From Natrinema salifodinae (GTDB taxonomy: Archaea; Halobacteriota; Halobacteria; Halobacteriales; Natrialbaceae), in NCBI RefSeq assembly GCF_900110455.1, contig NZ_FOIS01000003.1:637491-701490 (forward strand): a stretch of DNA of 64,000 nt, read 5' to 3'. Both the position numbers and the translations under genes were made by a program. Below the pieces are notes generated by a model that was not told the origin of the DNA, ran no database searches, and saw only the letters and a program-made list of their open reading frames with translations. Of the stretch, positions 16,132 to 22,319 are shown in pieces. Numbering within the stretch: position 1 is the first letter of the stretch; each line of letters begins with the position of its first letter.

Positions 16132-16701
16132 ATGTACAAACGGGTTAGACTGAAGGACACGGTAGAGGTACCGCCGGAAGAGCTCGGCGACGTTTCGCCG
16201 GGGCTGGTCAAGCGACTGCTCCAGGACAAACTCGAGGGGCGCATGGACGAGGAGGTCGGCAGCGTCGTCTCCGTCACCAACGTCCACGACATCGGCGAGG
16301 GGACGGTCCTGCCGAACCGACCGGGCGTCTACTACGAGGCCGAGTTCGACGCCGTCACCTTCGATCCGCAGATGCAGGAAGTCGTCGACGGCACCGTCGT
16401 CGAAGTCGTCGAATTCGGCGCCTTCGTCGGCATCGGGCCGGTCGACGGTCTACTGCACGTCTCGCAGATCAGCGACGAGTACCTGGCCTTTGACGGCGAG
16501 AACCAACAGCTCTCCTCGAACGAGTCCAACCGGACTCTCAGCGTCGACGACGCCGTCCGGGCTCGGATCGTCACCAAGAGCATCGACGAGCGCAACCCGC
16601 GGGACTCGAAGATCGGCCTCACCGCGAAACAGCCGGGCCTGGGCAAACACCAGTGGCTCGAGGACGAGCGCGAAAAACGCGAAGCGGCGGCAGGTGAATA
16701 A
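16132..16701 (+). CDS. rpo7: DNA-directed RNA polymerase subunit Rpo7 (RpoE')
   Basis: This 189-residue protein is the archaeal homologue of Rpb7. It has an N-terminal RNP-like domain (MYKRVRLKDTVEVPPEELGD...) and a C-terminal S1-like OB fold (VVDGTVVEVVEFGAFVGIGPVDGLLHVSQISDEYL, about 83-117) that binds nascent RNA. The tail EREKREAAAGE is short and charged. The gene begins directly after the PIN stop and ends two bases before spt4, so all are one operon. Rpo7 normally pairs with Rpo4 (RpoF), which is not in this window. Confidence 0.95.
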   Translation: MYKRVRLKDTVEVPPEELGDVSPGLVKRLLQDKLEGRMDEEVGSVVSVTNVHDIGEGTVLPNRPGVYYEAEFDAVTFDPQMQEVVDGTVVEVVEFGAFVGIGPVDGLLHVSQISDEYLAFDGENQQLSSNESNRTLSVDDAVRARIVTKSIDERNPRDSKIGLTAKQPGLGKHQWLEDEREKREAAAGE

Positions 16702-16703
16702 CA

Positions 16704-16901
16704 ATGGCATCCGATCGTCTCGTCTGTCGCGAGTGTCACCGGGTCAACGAACCCGACCAGGAGACCTGCGACGCCTGTAACTCCTCCTCGCTGACCGAGG
16801 ACTGGGCGGGCTACGTCATCATCGCCCATCCCGAGGACAGCCAGATCGCGACCGAAATGCAGATCACCGAACCGGGCGCGTACGCGCTGAAGGTTCGCTG
16901 A
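16704..16901 (+). CDS. spt4: transcription elongation factor Spt4 (RpoE'')
   Basis: This 65-residue zinc-ribbon protein has C-x2-C at residues 8/11 and 22/25. It continues with TEDWAGYVIIAHPEDSQIATEMQI and ends with YALKVR, the standard Spt4 pattern. Spt4 binds Spt5/NusG to form the elongation factor DSIF. The gene starts two bases after the rpo7 stop, the normal archaeal order. Confidence 0.95.
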   Translation: MASDRLVCRECHRVNEPDQETCDACNSSSLTEDWAGYVIIAHPEDSQIATEMQITEPGAYALKVR

Positions 16902-16906
16902 CGGCC

Positions 16907-17509
16907 GTGACTCGCGACGACGCACGAGACACCGACACCGAGAACGGGAACGCCGACGGCGACGAGCAGCTACTGGTTTTGCCTGACGACCTCCGCCACG
17001 AGCTCAAGGAGCCGATGGGCCCGATCGAGACCGAAGCCGACCGGCTCCTCGCCGAAGTCGAGGGTCCCGTAATCGCCGTCGGCGACGTCGTCACCTACCA
17101 CCTCCTGCAGGCGGGCCACCGTCCCGCCGTCGCGCTCGTCGACGAACGGACCGAACGCGAGGCCGTCGACGAGGAGATCCGCCAGGCGGTCACCACCGGA
17201 GCGAGCATCGAGGTTCGGAACCCCCCGGCCGAGCTCTCCGCGCCCGTCGTCCGCGCACTCCGGCGGGCGCTCGCGGCCGACGAGCCGACGACGGTCCTCG
17301 TCGAGGGCGAAGAGGACCTGGTCGCACTCCCGGCGATCGTCGCCGCGCCCGAGGGCGCGAGCGTGGTTTACGGCCAGCCTGGCGAGGGGATGGTCCACGT
17401 CAAAGTCACCGACGACCACCGCGCTGAGATGCGCGATCTGCTCGAGCGCTTCGAGGGCGACGTCGATCGATTCTGGGACCTCCTCGAGAGCGAGAGCGAC
17501 GACGACTGA
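16907..17509 (+). CDS. GTP-dependent dephospho-CoA kinase (DUF359 family)
   Basis: This 200-residue protein starts at GTG 16907, five bases after spt4. It has the DUF359 features: VLPDDLRHELKEPMGPIE, VIAVGDVVTYHLLQAG (about 58-74), a central acidic VEGEEDLVALPAIVAAPEGASVVYGQPGEGMVHV segment (about 127-163) and a C-terminal helix. The family was identified as the archaeal GTP-dependent kinase of dephospho-CoA, the last step of coenzyme A biosynthesis. Residues GDVVT and VYGQPG are probably involved in nucleotide binding. An acidic N-terminal extension (about 20 residues) is present. Confidence 0.88.
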   Translation: MTRDDARDTDTENGNADGDEQLLVLPDDLRHELKEPMGPIETEADRLLAEVEGPVIAVGDVVTYHLLQAGHRPAVALVDERTEREAVDEEIRQAVTTGASIEVRNPPAELSAPVVRALRRALAADEPTTVLVEGEEDLVALPAIVAAPEGASVVYGQPGEGMVHVKVTDDHRAEMRDLLERFEGDVDRFWDLLESESDDD

Positions 17510-17644
17510 CCCGACGCCGAACGCGTTCGGTTCGTCGTGTCTTTGCGAAAAATTCGATGCGAGCGGTGTCTTTCTCCGGATTACTACCCGCCGTCCGGTA
17601 GCTGCACTACCCGGCGACACGTCAACAGAGACGGGACTAGACCG

Positions 17645-17815
17645 TCACTCGCAGTCCGAATCGGCGAGCGCGCCAGGCGGCACGCGACAGCCGCAGGGGG
17701 CGGCGACCCCCTCTGTCGGGCCGACGACGGTGACGATCGTTACCGGCCGGCCGCACGCCGGACAGGCAGGTTGCGCGGTCGATTCGCCGTCACGTCGCTC
17801 GCGATTATCGCTCAT
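17645..17815 (-). CDS. CPxCG-type zinc-finger micro-protein, 56 residues
   Basis: ATG 17815 to TGA 17645 encodes 56 residues. The sequence has CPACG (C18, C21) and, twenty residues later, CGC (C41, C43), enough for a small zinc site. The rest is Asp/Glu/Arg-rich N-terminally and Val-rich in the middle. Haloarchaea carry many such CPxCG micro-proteins, and a few have been linked to stress or swarming phenotypes. The frame has a haloarchaeal codon pattern. It is convergent with the dephospho-CoA kinase gene, and a TATA-like element in minus orientation is possible near 17901-17909. Confidence 0.72.
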   Translation of the reverse strand: MSDNRERRDGESTAQPACPACGRPVTIVTVVGPTEGVAAPCGCRVPPGALADSDCE

Positions 17816-17930
17816 CGTCACTCCCGGCCGCCGGTCGCGAGAATGATGGCGCCGTCACCGCCGCCGCTGGTCGTCGGCGTTGATTCCAGTGTCGTGCGGG
17901 ACGTTTATATCCCGGTAGAATGTACGCAAT

Positions 17931-18035
17931 CATGGCTTCGAATCCCCTGTGAAGGGTTGGAAGCCGGCTCTCGGGTGTTGCTGCACCCGGGACATTTCGG
18001 CGTATGCCCCCTGCGACGGCTGGAGAGCAACTTCC
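17931..18035 (+). ncRNA. candidate structured RNA with CRISPR-repeat-like hairpin
   Basis: This segment begins 20-27 bases after the TATA-like TTTATATC at 17904. It has a stem GGCTTC/GAAGCC (17934-17939 with 17960-17965) closed inside by CCC/GGG around TGTGAA, then a second stem TCTCGGGTG/CACCCGGGA (about 17970-17993) with loop TTGCTG. GCTCTC at 17967 and GAGAGC at 18023 can also pair and enclose the second hairpin. The first hairpin resembles the 3-prime half of haloarchaeal CRISPR repeats (CCCTTGTGGGGTTGAAGC), but it has insertions and is single. Whether it is an independent RNA or part of a long leader is unknown. Confidence 0.35.
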
Positions 18036-18059
18036 GTTCTGATTGTTGACTTTTAGTGA

Positions 18060-18230
18060 CTTATATCTACTGCTAGAGGCGGGAAATAGACCGGCGAGTG
18101 AGTCGGCGGCCGGGACCGCTCGAAGCGTCCGGCCGAATCGACGACGGATCCTCCGCACGACGACGGACCGCGCTCCGGCAGGCACCTGCCGGGCGACGGG
18201 GAGATACCCCGTGAGCGCGTATCTCACTCG
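18060..18230 (+). promoter_or_regulatory. structured 5' leader of the DUF5828-type gene
   Basis: CTTATATC (18060-18067) is a TATA candidate, predicting a transcript from about 18090, i.e. a leader of about 140 bases. The leader contains three hairpins: 18107-18135 (CGGCCGGG/TCCGGCCG core plus inner pairs), 18175-18192 (CCGGCAG/CTGCCGG with a GCAC loop) and 18196-18212 (ACGGGG/CCCCGT around AGATA). An alternative stem GAGATAC/GTATCTC (18201-18207 with 18219-18225) overlaps the third and would cover bases up to five before the ATG. Two exclusive structures at a start codon look like a translational switch. Confidence 0.45.
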
Positions 18231-18968
18231 ATGGAAGAACGTATCTCTGGATTCAAAGTTGTTGGTAGCTGGGGTGACGTCGTCGAGCACGGGGAACGGA
18301 TCACCCGGGCGCTTCGAGAGCTCGGCGTAGACGGTGACGGCGACGCCGACGCCGAGTCTGAATCCGAGTATCCCGACGAATTCGCGGCCGCGCTCGACGA
18401 GTGGGACGAGTGGCGCCCCAAGGCCCACGAGACCTACGACGAGGACGTCAAGGAGAAGACCGCCGACCAGGCGAGCGTGAGCGAAGGCGAGGGCGAGGAG
18501 AACGGCGCCGAACCGGAGGAGGACCTGTCCGCCGCCGGCGAGAAGCTCTCGGAGTCGTACGACGCGCTCGAGAACGGCGATCTCGACGGAGCGGTCGAAA
18601 CGAGCAGCGAGGCGCTCGACCGCGCGACGCGCGCGGCCGACACCGCGAGCCGGACGGCGGTGCGAGCCGTCGAGAAGAGCGTCTACCAACACGTTATGAC
18701 GCAGCTCTCGCCGTGTTACTTCGATAACGAACTCGTCAGCGCCAACGTCCAGCAGTCGGTCCAGGAGAACGGCGACCAGTTCGGCTTCGAAGTAAACATC
18801 AACGATGACGTCCTCAAAGCGGAGGTTTCGGAGACGCTCGCGCAATACGAAGACGAGATCGATCGCTGGCACGTCGACACCGAGAAGAACACCGACGCCC
18901 TCAAAACGGTCGAAGGCGTGGAACTGCCGCCGGAACTCGGCGATCAGTCGCGTCCGACGACGACCTGA
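18231..18968 (+). CDS. conserved haloarchaeal protein (DUF5828-type)
   Basis: This 245-residue acidic protein starts at ATG 18231 (MEERISGFKVVGSWGDVVEHGERITRAL). From memory it matches haloarchaeal DUF5828. It has a central acidic, Gly/Glu-rich disordered portion (about residues 77-102) and predicted helices around DALENGDLDGAVETSSEALDRATRAADTASRTAVR. A conserved-looking C-terminal part follows (PCYFDNELVSANVQQSVQENGDQFGFEVNINDDVLKAEVSE). No enzymatic motif is visible. The unusual feature is its long hairpin-rich leader. It is convergent with the downstream hydrolase. Confidence 0.75.
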   Translation: MEERISGFKVVGSWGDVVEHGERITRALRELGVDGDGDADAESESEYPDEFAAALDEWDEWRPKAHETYDEDVKEKTADQASVSEGEGEENGAEPEEDLSAAGEKLSESYDALENGDLDGAVETSSEALDRATRAADTASRTAVRAVEKSVYQHVMTQLSPCYFDNELVSANVQQSVQENGDQFGFEVNINDDVLKAEVSETLAQYEDEIDRWHVDTEKNTDALKTVEGVELPPELGDQSRPTTT

Positions 18969-19016
18969 CGCCGCAGTCGTCTCCGATTCTCGGGTCCGGT
19001 CGGCGTCCGGTCCCCG

Positions 19017-20012
19017 TCACTCGACGACGGTGTGCTCGAGCGTCCCGATCCCTTCTATCTCGAGCGCGACGGTGTCGCCGTCTTCGAGCCACTGCCCCAG
19101 TTCGAGGCCGCAGCCCTCGCCGACGGTGCCGCTGCCGATAACGTCGCCGGGGTGAAGCGTCTCCGACTGAGAGATGTGCGCGACGATCTCCGCGAAGGAG
19201 TGGTACATCTCGTCGACGGTACCCTCAGACCAGACCTCGGCGTCGATCCGAGCCGTCATCGGCGCCTCGAGGACGTCGACGGCCGCGCGAGGAACCAGGT
19301 AGGGACCGAGCCCGTTCGCGAAGTCCTTGCCCTTGGCCGGACCGAGTCGCGCCGCCATCTCCTCGCCCTGGATATCGCGGGCGCTGAAGTCGTTGAAGAT
19401 CGTGTAGCCGGCGATGTGCTCCTCGGCCTCGTCGACCGGAACGTCCCGCCCGCGCTCGCCGATCACCGCCGCGATCTCGAGTTCGTAGTCCATGAGCTCG
19501 GAGTAGTCGGGCCACCGGATCGTCTCGCCTGGCGCGACCACGCTGTCGGCGTTGCCCTTGTAGTAGACCGGCATGTCGTACCAAGCGTCCGGGATCTCCC
19601 CGTCCATGCTGTTCTCGACGTGTTCCTCGATGGCCATGCAGTCCCGAAGCGAGTTAGGACGCGGTAGCGGCGCGAGCAGCCGGTACTCGTCGGGCTCGTA
19701 CCGGAGTTTGGCGCCGCCGGGGCCGCGTTCCGCGTCGGTTTCGGCCGCGTACTCGAGGGCCTCCCGCGCATCGGCGATCGCCTGGTCGCCACGCTCTAAG
19801 AAGGCGATCATCTCGGGTGGGACGTGGGCGCGGGCCAGGTCGGCGGGCGCGGGTTCGCCCTCGGCCTCGAGCGCGGCGCCGTAGGCGGCGGTGAGGTCCA
19901 CGACGGTCGCCTGGCCGGCGGCCGCGTTCTCGGGTTCCGTGACTTCGGCGACCGCGCCGATGCGTTCGACGGGCCCGATCGGAGTGTCGACTTCGACGGT
20001 CGCGAGTTTCAC
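19017..20012 (-). CDS. fumarylacetoacetate hydrolase family protein
   Basis: This 331-residue protein starts at GTG 20012 (KLATVEVDTPIGPVERIG). Its core has the FAH-fold hallmarks: metal-binding Glu residues (MDYELEIAAVIGERGRDV, about 158-175), the FNDFSARDIQ segment (about 188-197), WSEGTVDEMYHSF and GDVIGSGTVGEGCGLELGQWL near the C-terminus. Relatives hydrolyse C-C bonds of beta-diketones in aromatic catabolism or act as oxaloacetate decarboxylases. The substrate is open here and no aromatic-degradation cluster is present. The GTG start overlaps a small upstream frame by four bases. Confidence 0.9.
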   Translation of the reverse strand: MKLATVEVDTPIGPVERIGAVAEVTEPENAAAGQATVVDLTAAYGAALEAEGEPAPADLARAHVPPEMIAFLERGDQAIADAREALEYAAETDAERGPGGAKLRYEPDEYRLLAPLPRPNSLRDCMAIEEHVENSMDGEIPDAWYDMPVYYKGNADSVVAPGETIRWPDYSELMDYELEIAAVIGERGRDVPVDEAEEHIAGYTIFNDFSARDIQGEEMAARLGPAKGKDFANGLGPYLVPRAAVDVLEAPMTARIDAEVWSEGTVDEMYHSFAEIVAHISQSETLHPGDVIGSGTVGEGCGLELGQWLEDGDTVALEIEGIGTLEHTVVE

Positions 20013-20254
20013 GCGCGGTCACCTCCTCGTCCCTCGTCCCTTGTCGGGACCGGTGCCGTCCTCGCCTCTCGCGTCACCCTCGAGACTCGCGACCGGTCGC
20101 ACCCAGCGCGCACCCCGTCTTCGAGGTGGTCGCAGGCGTCGATCGTCGGTTGCGTGGGTTCGCTTGCGACGCCGCCCCCGCGGCCGATGCCGAGGTCGAT
20201 CAGCGTAGCATCGTTGGCCGATACCGAATCACACATACTACTCATAGGATCCAC
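20009..20254 (-). CDS. possible small upstream protein, doubtful
   Basis: This is an 81-codon frame (ATG 20254) in which the last TGA and the next GTG share four bases (GTGA), a typical coupled arrangement with the FAH-family gene. The middle, from NDATLIDLGIGRGGGVASEPTQPTIDACDHLEDGVRAGCD, uses GC-rich third positions; the C-terminal third is Arg/Thr-rich and looks non-coding. Later ATGs at 20245 and 20236 would shorten it. I cannot tell a real leader gene from an accidental frame. I list it because its geometry is suggestive. Confidence 0.3.
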   Translation of the reverse strand: MDPMSSMCDSVSANDATLIDLGIGRGGGVASEPTQPTIDACDHLEDGVRAGCDRSRVSRVTREARTAPVPTRDEGRGGDRA

Positions 20255-20283
20255 GACTATCGGGACCCAGTTAGTTGTGACTC

Positions 20284-20309
20284 CGAGACTGTCTCGAGAA
20301 ACTATTTAC
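20284..20309 (+). promoter_or_regulatory. palindrome plus TATA box of the geranylgeranyl reductase gene
   Basis: CGAGAC-T-GTCTCG (20284-20296) is a perfect 13-base palindrome. It directly precedes TATTTAC (20303-20309), a TATA element 24-30 bases before the ATG at 20333. The expected mRNA is leaderless or nearly so. The position of the palindrome just upstream of TATA matches an activator or BRE-proximal operator. Confidence 0.5.
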
Positions 20310-20332
20310 CGACCGCCGTGAACGTGCCCGAC

Positions 20333-21418
20333 ATGTACGATTTCGTCGTCGTGGGCGTCGGTCCGCCCGGCGCGCGCTTCGCCCGCCGGGCCGCCGACCA
20401 GGGATACGACGTGCTCGCCCTCGAGAAGGGCCGCATCGGCGACCCGCTCGCCTGCTCCGGTCACGTCAGCACCGACATCTGGAACTTTACGGGCGACGGC
20501 GCCCGCGAGGAACTGTTCCAGAACGAGATCTACGGCGCGCGGTTCCACGTCGGCGGCCCCCGCAGCGACGCCTATCCCTTCTACAAGCGTGAGGTGGCCT
20601 CGAACGTTATCGACCGCGTCGGACTAGACCGCCACCTCGCCGACCTCGCCCGTGAAGCGGGCGCGGACGTCCGCGAGGAACACACCGTCACCGGCGTCAC
20701 CGAACACCGGGACCGCGTCGAGATCGTCGCCAGCGGCCCCGACGGCATCGTCGAGTTCGAGGCGAAGATGCTCGCCGGCTGCGACGGCCCGCGCTCGCGG
20801 GTCCGCGACGAACTCGACCTCCCCCAACCCGAGGAGTTGCTCCACGGCGTGCTCGCGTTCTCCGAGGAGGACGACCACCAGGACTTCGTCGACGTCCACC
20901 TCACGCCGCCGACCTTCTTCGCCTGGCGGATCCCCCGCGGCGAGGCCGGCGTCGAGTACGGCCTGGCCGCGCCGCCGGGCGTTCAGGTGACCAAACACTT
21001 CGAGGAGCTTATCGACGGCTACGAAATCGACGTCTCGCACCGCTGTTCGGGCGCAATCCCGATCGGCCCGCCGGACCGCGTAACCTCCCGTCGGGCCTTC
21101 CTTATCGGCGACGCGGCCGCCCAGACCAAGCCCTTCACCGGCGGCGGCATCCTCTACGGCATGACCAGCGCCGACCACGCCGCCCGCGAGATCGACCCCG
21201 AGCGGCCGGCGACGCTCGCGGCGTACGAACGCGCCTGGCGCGAGGACCTGACGCGCGAACAGGAACTGGGCCACTGGATTCGGCGGGCCTACTCGCTACC
21301 TGAACCCGTCCAGCGGATCGGCCTGGGGGCGCTGTCGGGCGAGATCGGCGTCCACATGGACCGGCCGACGTCGCTGGTCTCGCTCGATCACCTCAAGGCG
21401 CTGCTCTCGCGGGCGTGA
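20333..21418 (+). CDS. geranylgeranyl reductase family flavoprotein
   Basis: This 361-residue protein starts at ATG 20333. It has an N-terminal FAD-binding GVGPPG (about 8-13; G-x-G-x2-G) with LALEKG, the CDGPRSRVR motif (about 147-155), and LIGDAAAQTKPFTGGGILYGM (about 254-274), which binds FAD and shapes the active site. Family members saturate the isoprenoid chains of archaeal phospholipids or menaquinones. This one is shorter than full lipid-reductases (around 400-460 residues), so the substrate is not assigned. The promoter carries a palindrome and a TATA box. It is convergent with the small membrane-protein gene at 21429. Confidence 0.88.
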   Translation: MYDFVVVGVGPPGARFARRAADQGYDVLALEKGRIGDPLACSGHVSTDIWNFTGDGAREELFQNEIYGARFHVGGPRSDAYPFYKREVASNVIDRVGLDRHLADLAREAGADVREEHTVTGVTEHRDRVEIVASGPDGIVEFEAKMLAGCDGPRSRVRDELDLPQPEELLHGVLAFSEEDDHQDFVDVHLTPPTFFAWRIPRGEAGVEYGLAAPPGVQVTKHFEELIDGYEIDVSHRCSGAIPIGPPDRVTSRRAFLIGDAAAQTKPFTGGGILYGMTSADHAAREIDPERPATLAAYERAWREDLTREQELGHWIRRAYSLPEPVQRIGLGALSGEIGVHMDRPTSLVSLDHLKALLSRA

Positions 21419-21428
21419 AGTGGAGGCG

Positions 21429-21992
21429 TCAGTCCACGATCTCCATGACGACCGTCCCGGCCCCGATCATGCCGATTACGAAGCCGACCAGCGACCCGAG
21501 GACGGGAACGAGTCCGGTCAGCGCGGAGACGGCGATCGCGACGGCCAAGGCGGCCGGCCAGGCGTCGGCCGCAAGCCGCCCGACCGCGAGATAGCCGAAT
21601 TCGCCGGCGACGATCAGGGCGATGGCGTAGCCGAGGAGCAGCGGGATCGCGAGGACGATCCCGATCATCGTAATCGCCAGTAGAAACGATGCGCCGACGA
21701 CGACGATCAGGCTCAAGAGCCCGTAGACGAACGCCGCGCCGGGTGATTCGAGCGCGCGGTCCGTTTGGCGTCGCGTTCCGTCCGGCGAGGCGACGATCAG
21801 GAGCCCGCCGACGACGAGCGTGATCAGGGCAGGGGCGATTCCGTCGACGTACCACGGGTAGCCGGTCGCCGTCTCGACGCCGGTCCTGACCTCGTCGGGG
21901 GCGCGTTGCGCGAGCGCCGTTACCGGGCCGGTCGCGAGGAACGCTACTGTCGCGAGGGCGACGGCACGGGGACGCAGGGATCTGAAGAGCAT
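21429..21992 (-). CDS. signal-peptide membrane protein, four helices
   Basis: ATG 21992 gives 187 residues. The first 29 residues are a signal peptide (basic MLFRSLRPR, hydrophobic core, AxA-type ending TALAQ). The rest has four hydrophobic segments (about 48-65, 83-110, 115-135 and 147-185). I see no enzymatic motif; such repeated-helix proteins occur as scaffold-like or bactofilin-associated membrane proteins. Convergent with the reductase gene, it ends 10 bases from its stop. The start lies about 24-30 bases from a TATA box at 22015-22021 that is preceded by a perfect palindrome. Confidence 0.7.
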   Translation of the reverse strand: MLFRSLRPRAVALATVAFLATGPVTALAQRAPDEVRTGVETATGYPWYVDGIAPALITLVVGGLLIVASPDGTRRQTDRALESPGAAFVYGLLSLIVVVGASFLLAITMIGIVLAIPLLLGYAIALIVAGEFGYLAVGRLAADAWPAALAVAIAVSALTGLVPVLGSLVGFVIGMIGAGTVVMEIVD

Positions 21993-22014
21993 ATTCCGGC
22001 CGACACATGGGTGG

Positions 22015-22035
22015 GATAAATAAGTATAGTATACT
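22015..22035 (-). promoter_or_regulatory. TATA box with adjacent 13-base palindrome
   Basis: On the minus strand, a TTTATC-type box at 22015-22021 lies 23-29 bases before ATG 21992. Directly upstream is AGTATA-G-TATACT (22023-22035), a perfect 13-base palindrome with a single central base. The core ATAGTAT also occurs in a palindrome at the promoter of the subtilase gene (50655-50667). Likely an operator or an activator site. Confidence 0.5.
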
Positions 22036-22154
22036 AGATGATTGTCGGCTGTGCACCCTATCGACGTCAGCGGGCCACCCTCGCGGTTCCGTCGATCGGT
22101 CGACCGAAGCGGGCCGTCGGTACCGTGCGCGGAGTTCGACTGGGTCGCCGGTGA

Positions 22155-22319
22155 CCGTGGCGGGCGAGACGGTCCGAGCAAGCATACCCCAGGATCGCGA
22201 TCGGACTGGGGATCGGCACCGCGATCGGCATCGCGACGGACGACCTGTCGCCGTGGCTCCCCGTGGAAGTCGCGATGGGTGCCGGGCTCAGTGCCGGACT
22301 GCGCGGGGGAGTGACTTAC
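22155..22319 (+). pseudogene. possible remnant of a glycine-zipper membrane protein gene
   Basis: After a stop at 22152-22154 the plus strand encodes a segment with the pattern G-x-G-x3-G-I followed by DDLSPWLPVEVAMGAGLSAGL (about 22191-22310). This resembles small haloarchaeal proteins with two glycine-zipper helices. There is no start codon in frame ahead of it, and the frame runs into the end of the DUF389 gene. It would be a decayed copy, or chance. Nothing else fills 21993-22315. Confidence 0.28.

Larger units (their letters stand above)
17816..18230. other. 415-base non-coding region rich in promoter and hairpin elements
   Basis: There is no credible protein in this stretch. It contains TTTATATC at 17904-17911 (readable as a TATA box on either strand), a hairpin-rich segment at 17931-18035, a second TATA-like CTTATATC at 18060-18067, and four further hairpins up to the start codon of the next gene at 18231. 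Two short reading frames on the plus strand (MASNPL at 17931 and a 12-residue frame at 18004) are too short to call but could be leader peptides. Confidence 0.6.

Noticed and set aside
17936-17947. TTCGAATCCC resembling a tRNA T-loop
   Set aside because: No acceptor stem, anticodon arm or CCA end can be built around it; stem pairs adjacent to it are imperfect.
17931-18035. CRISPR array
   Set aside because: Only one repeat-like hairpin, with insertions relative to known repeats, and no spacer-repeat periodicity or cas genes in the window.
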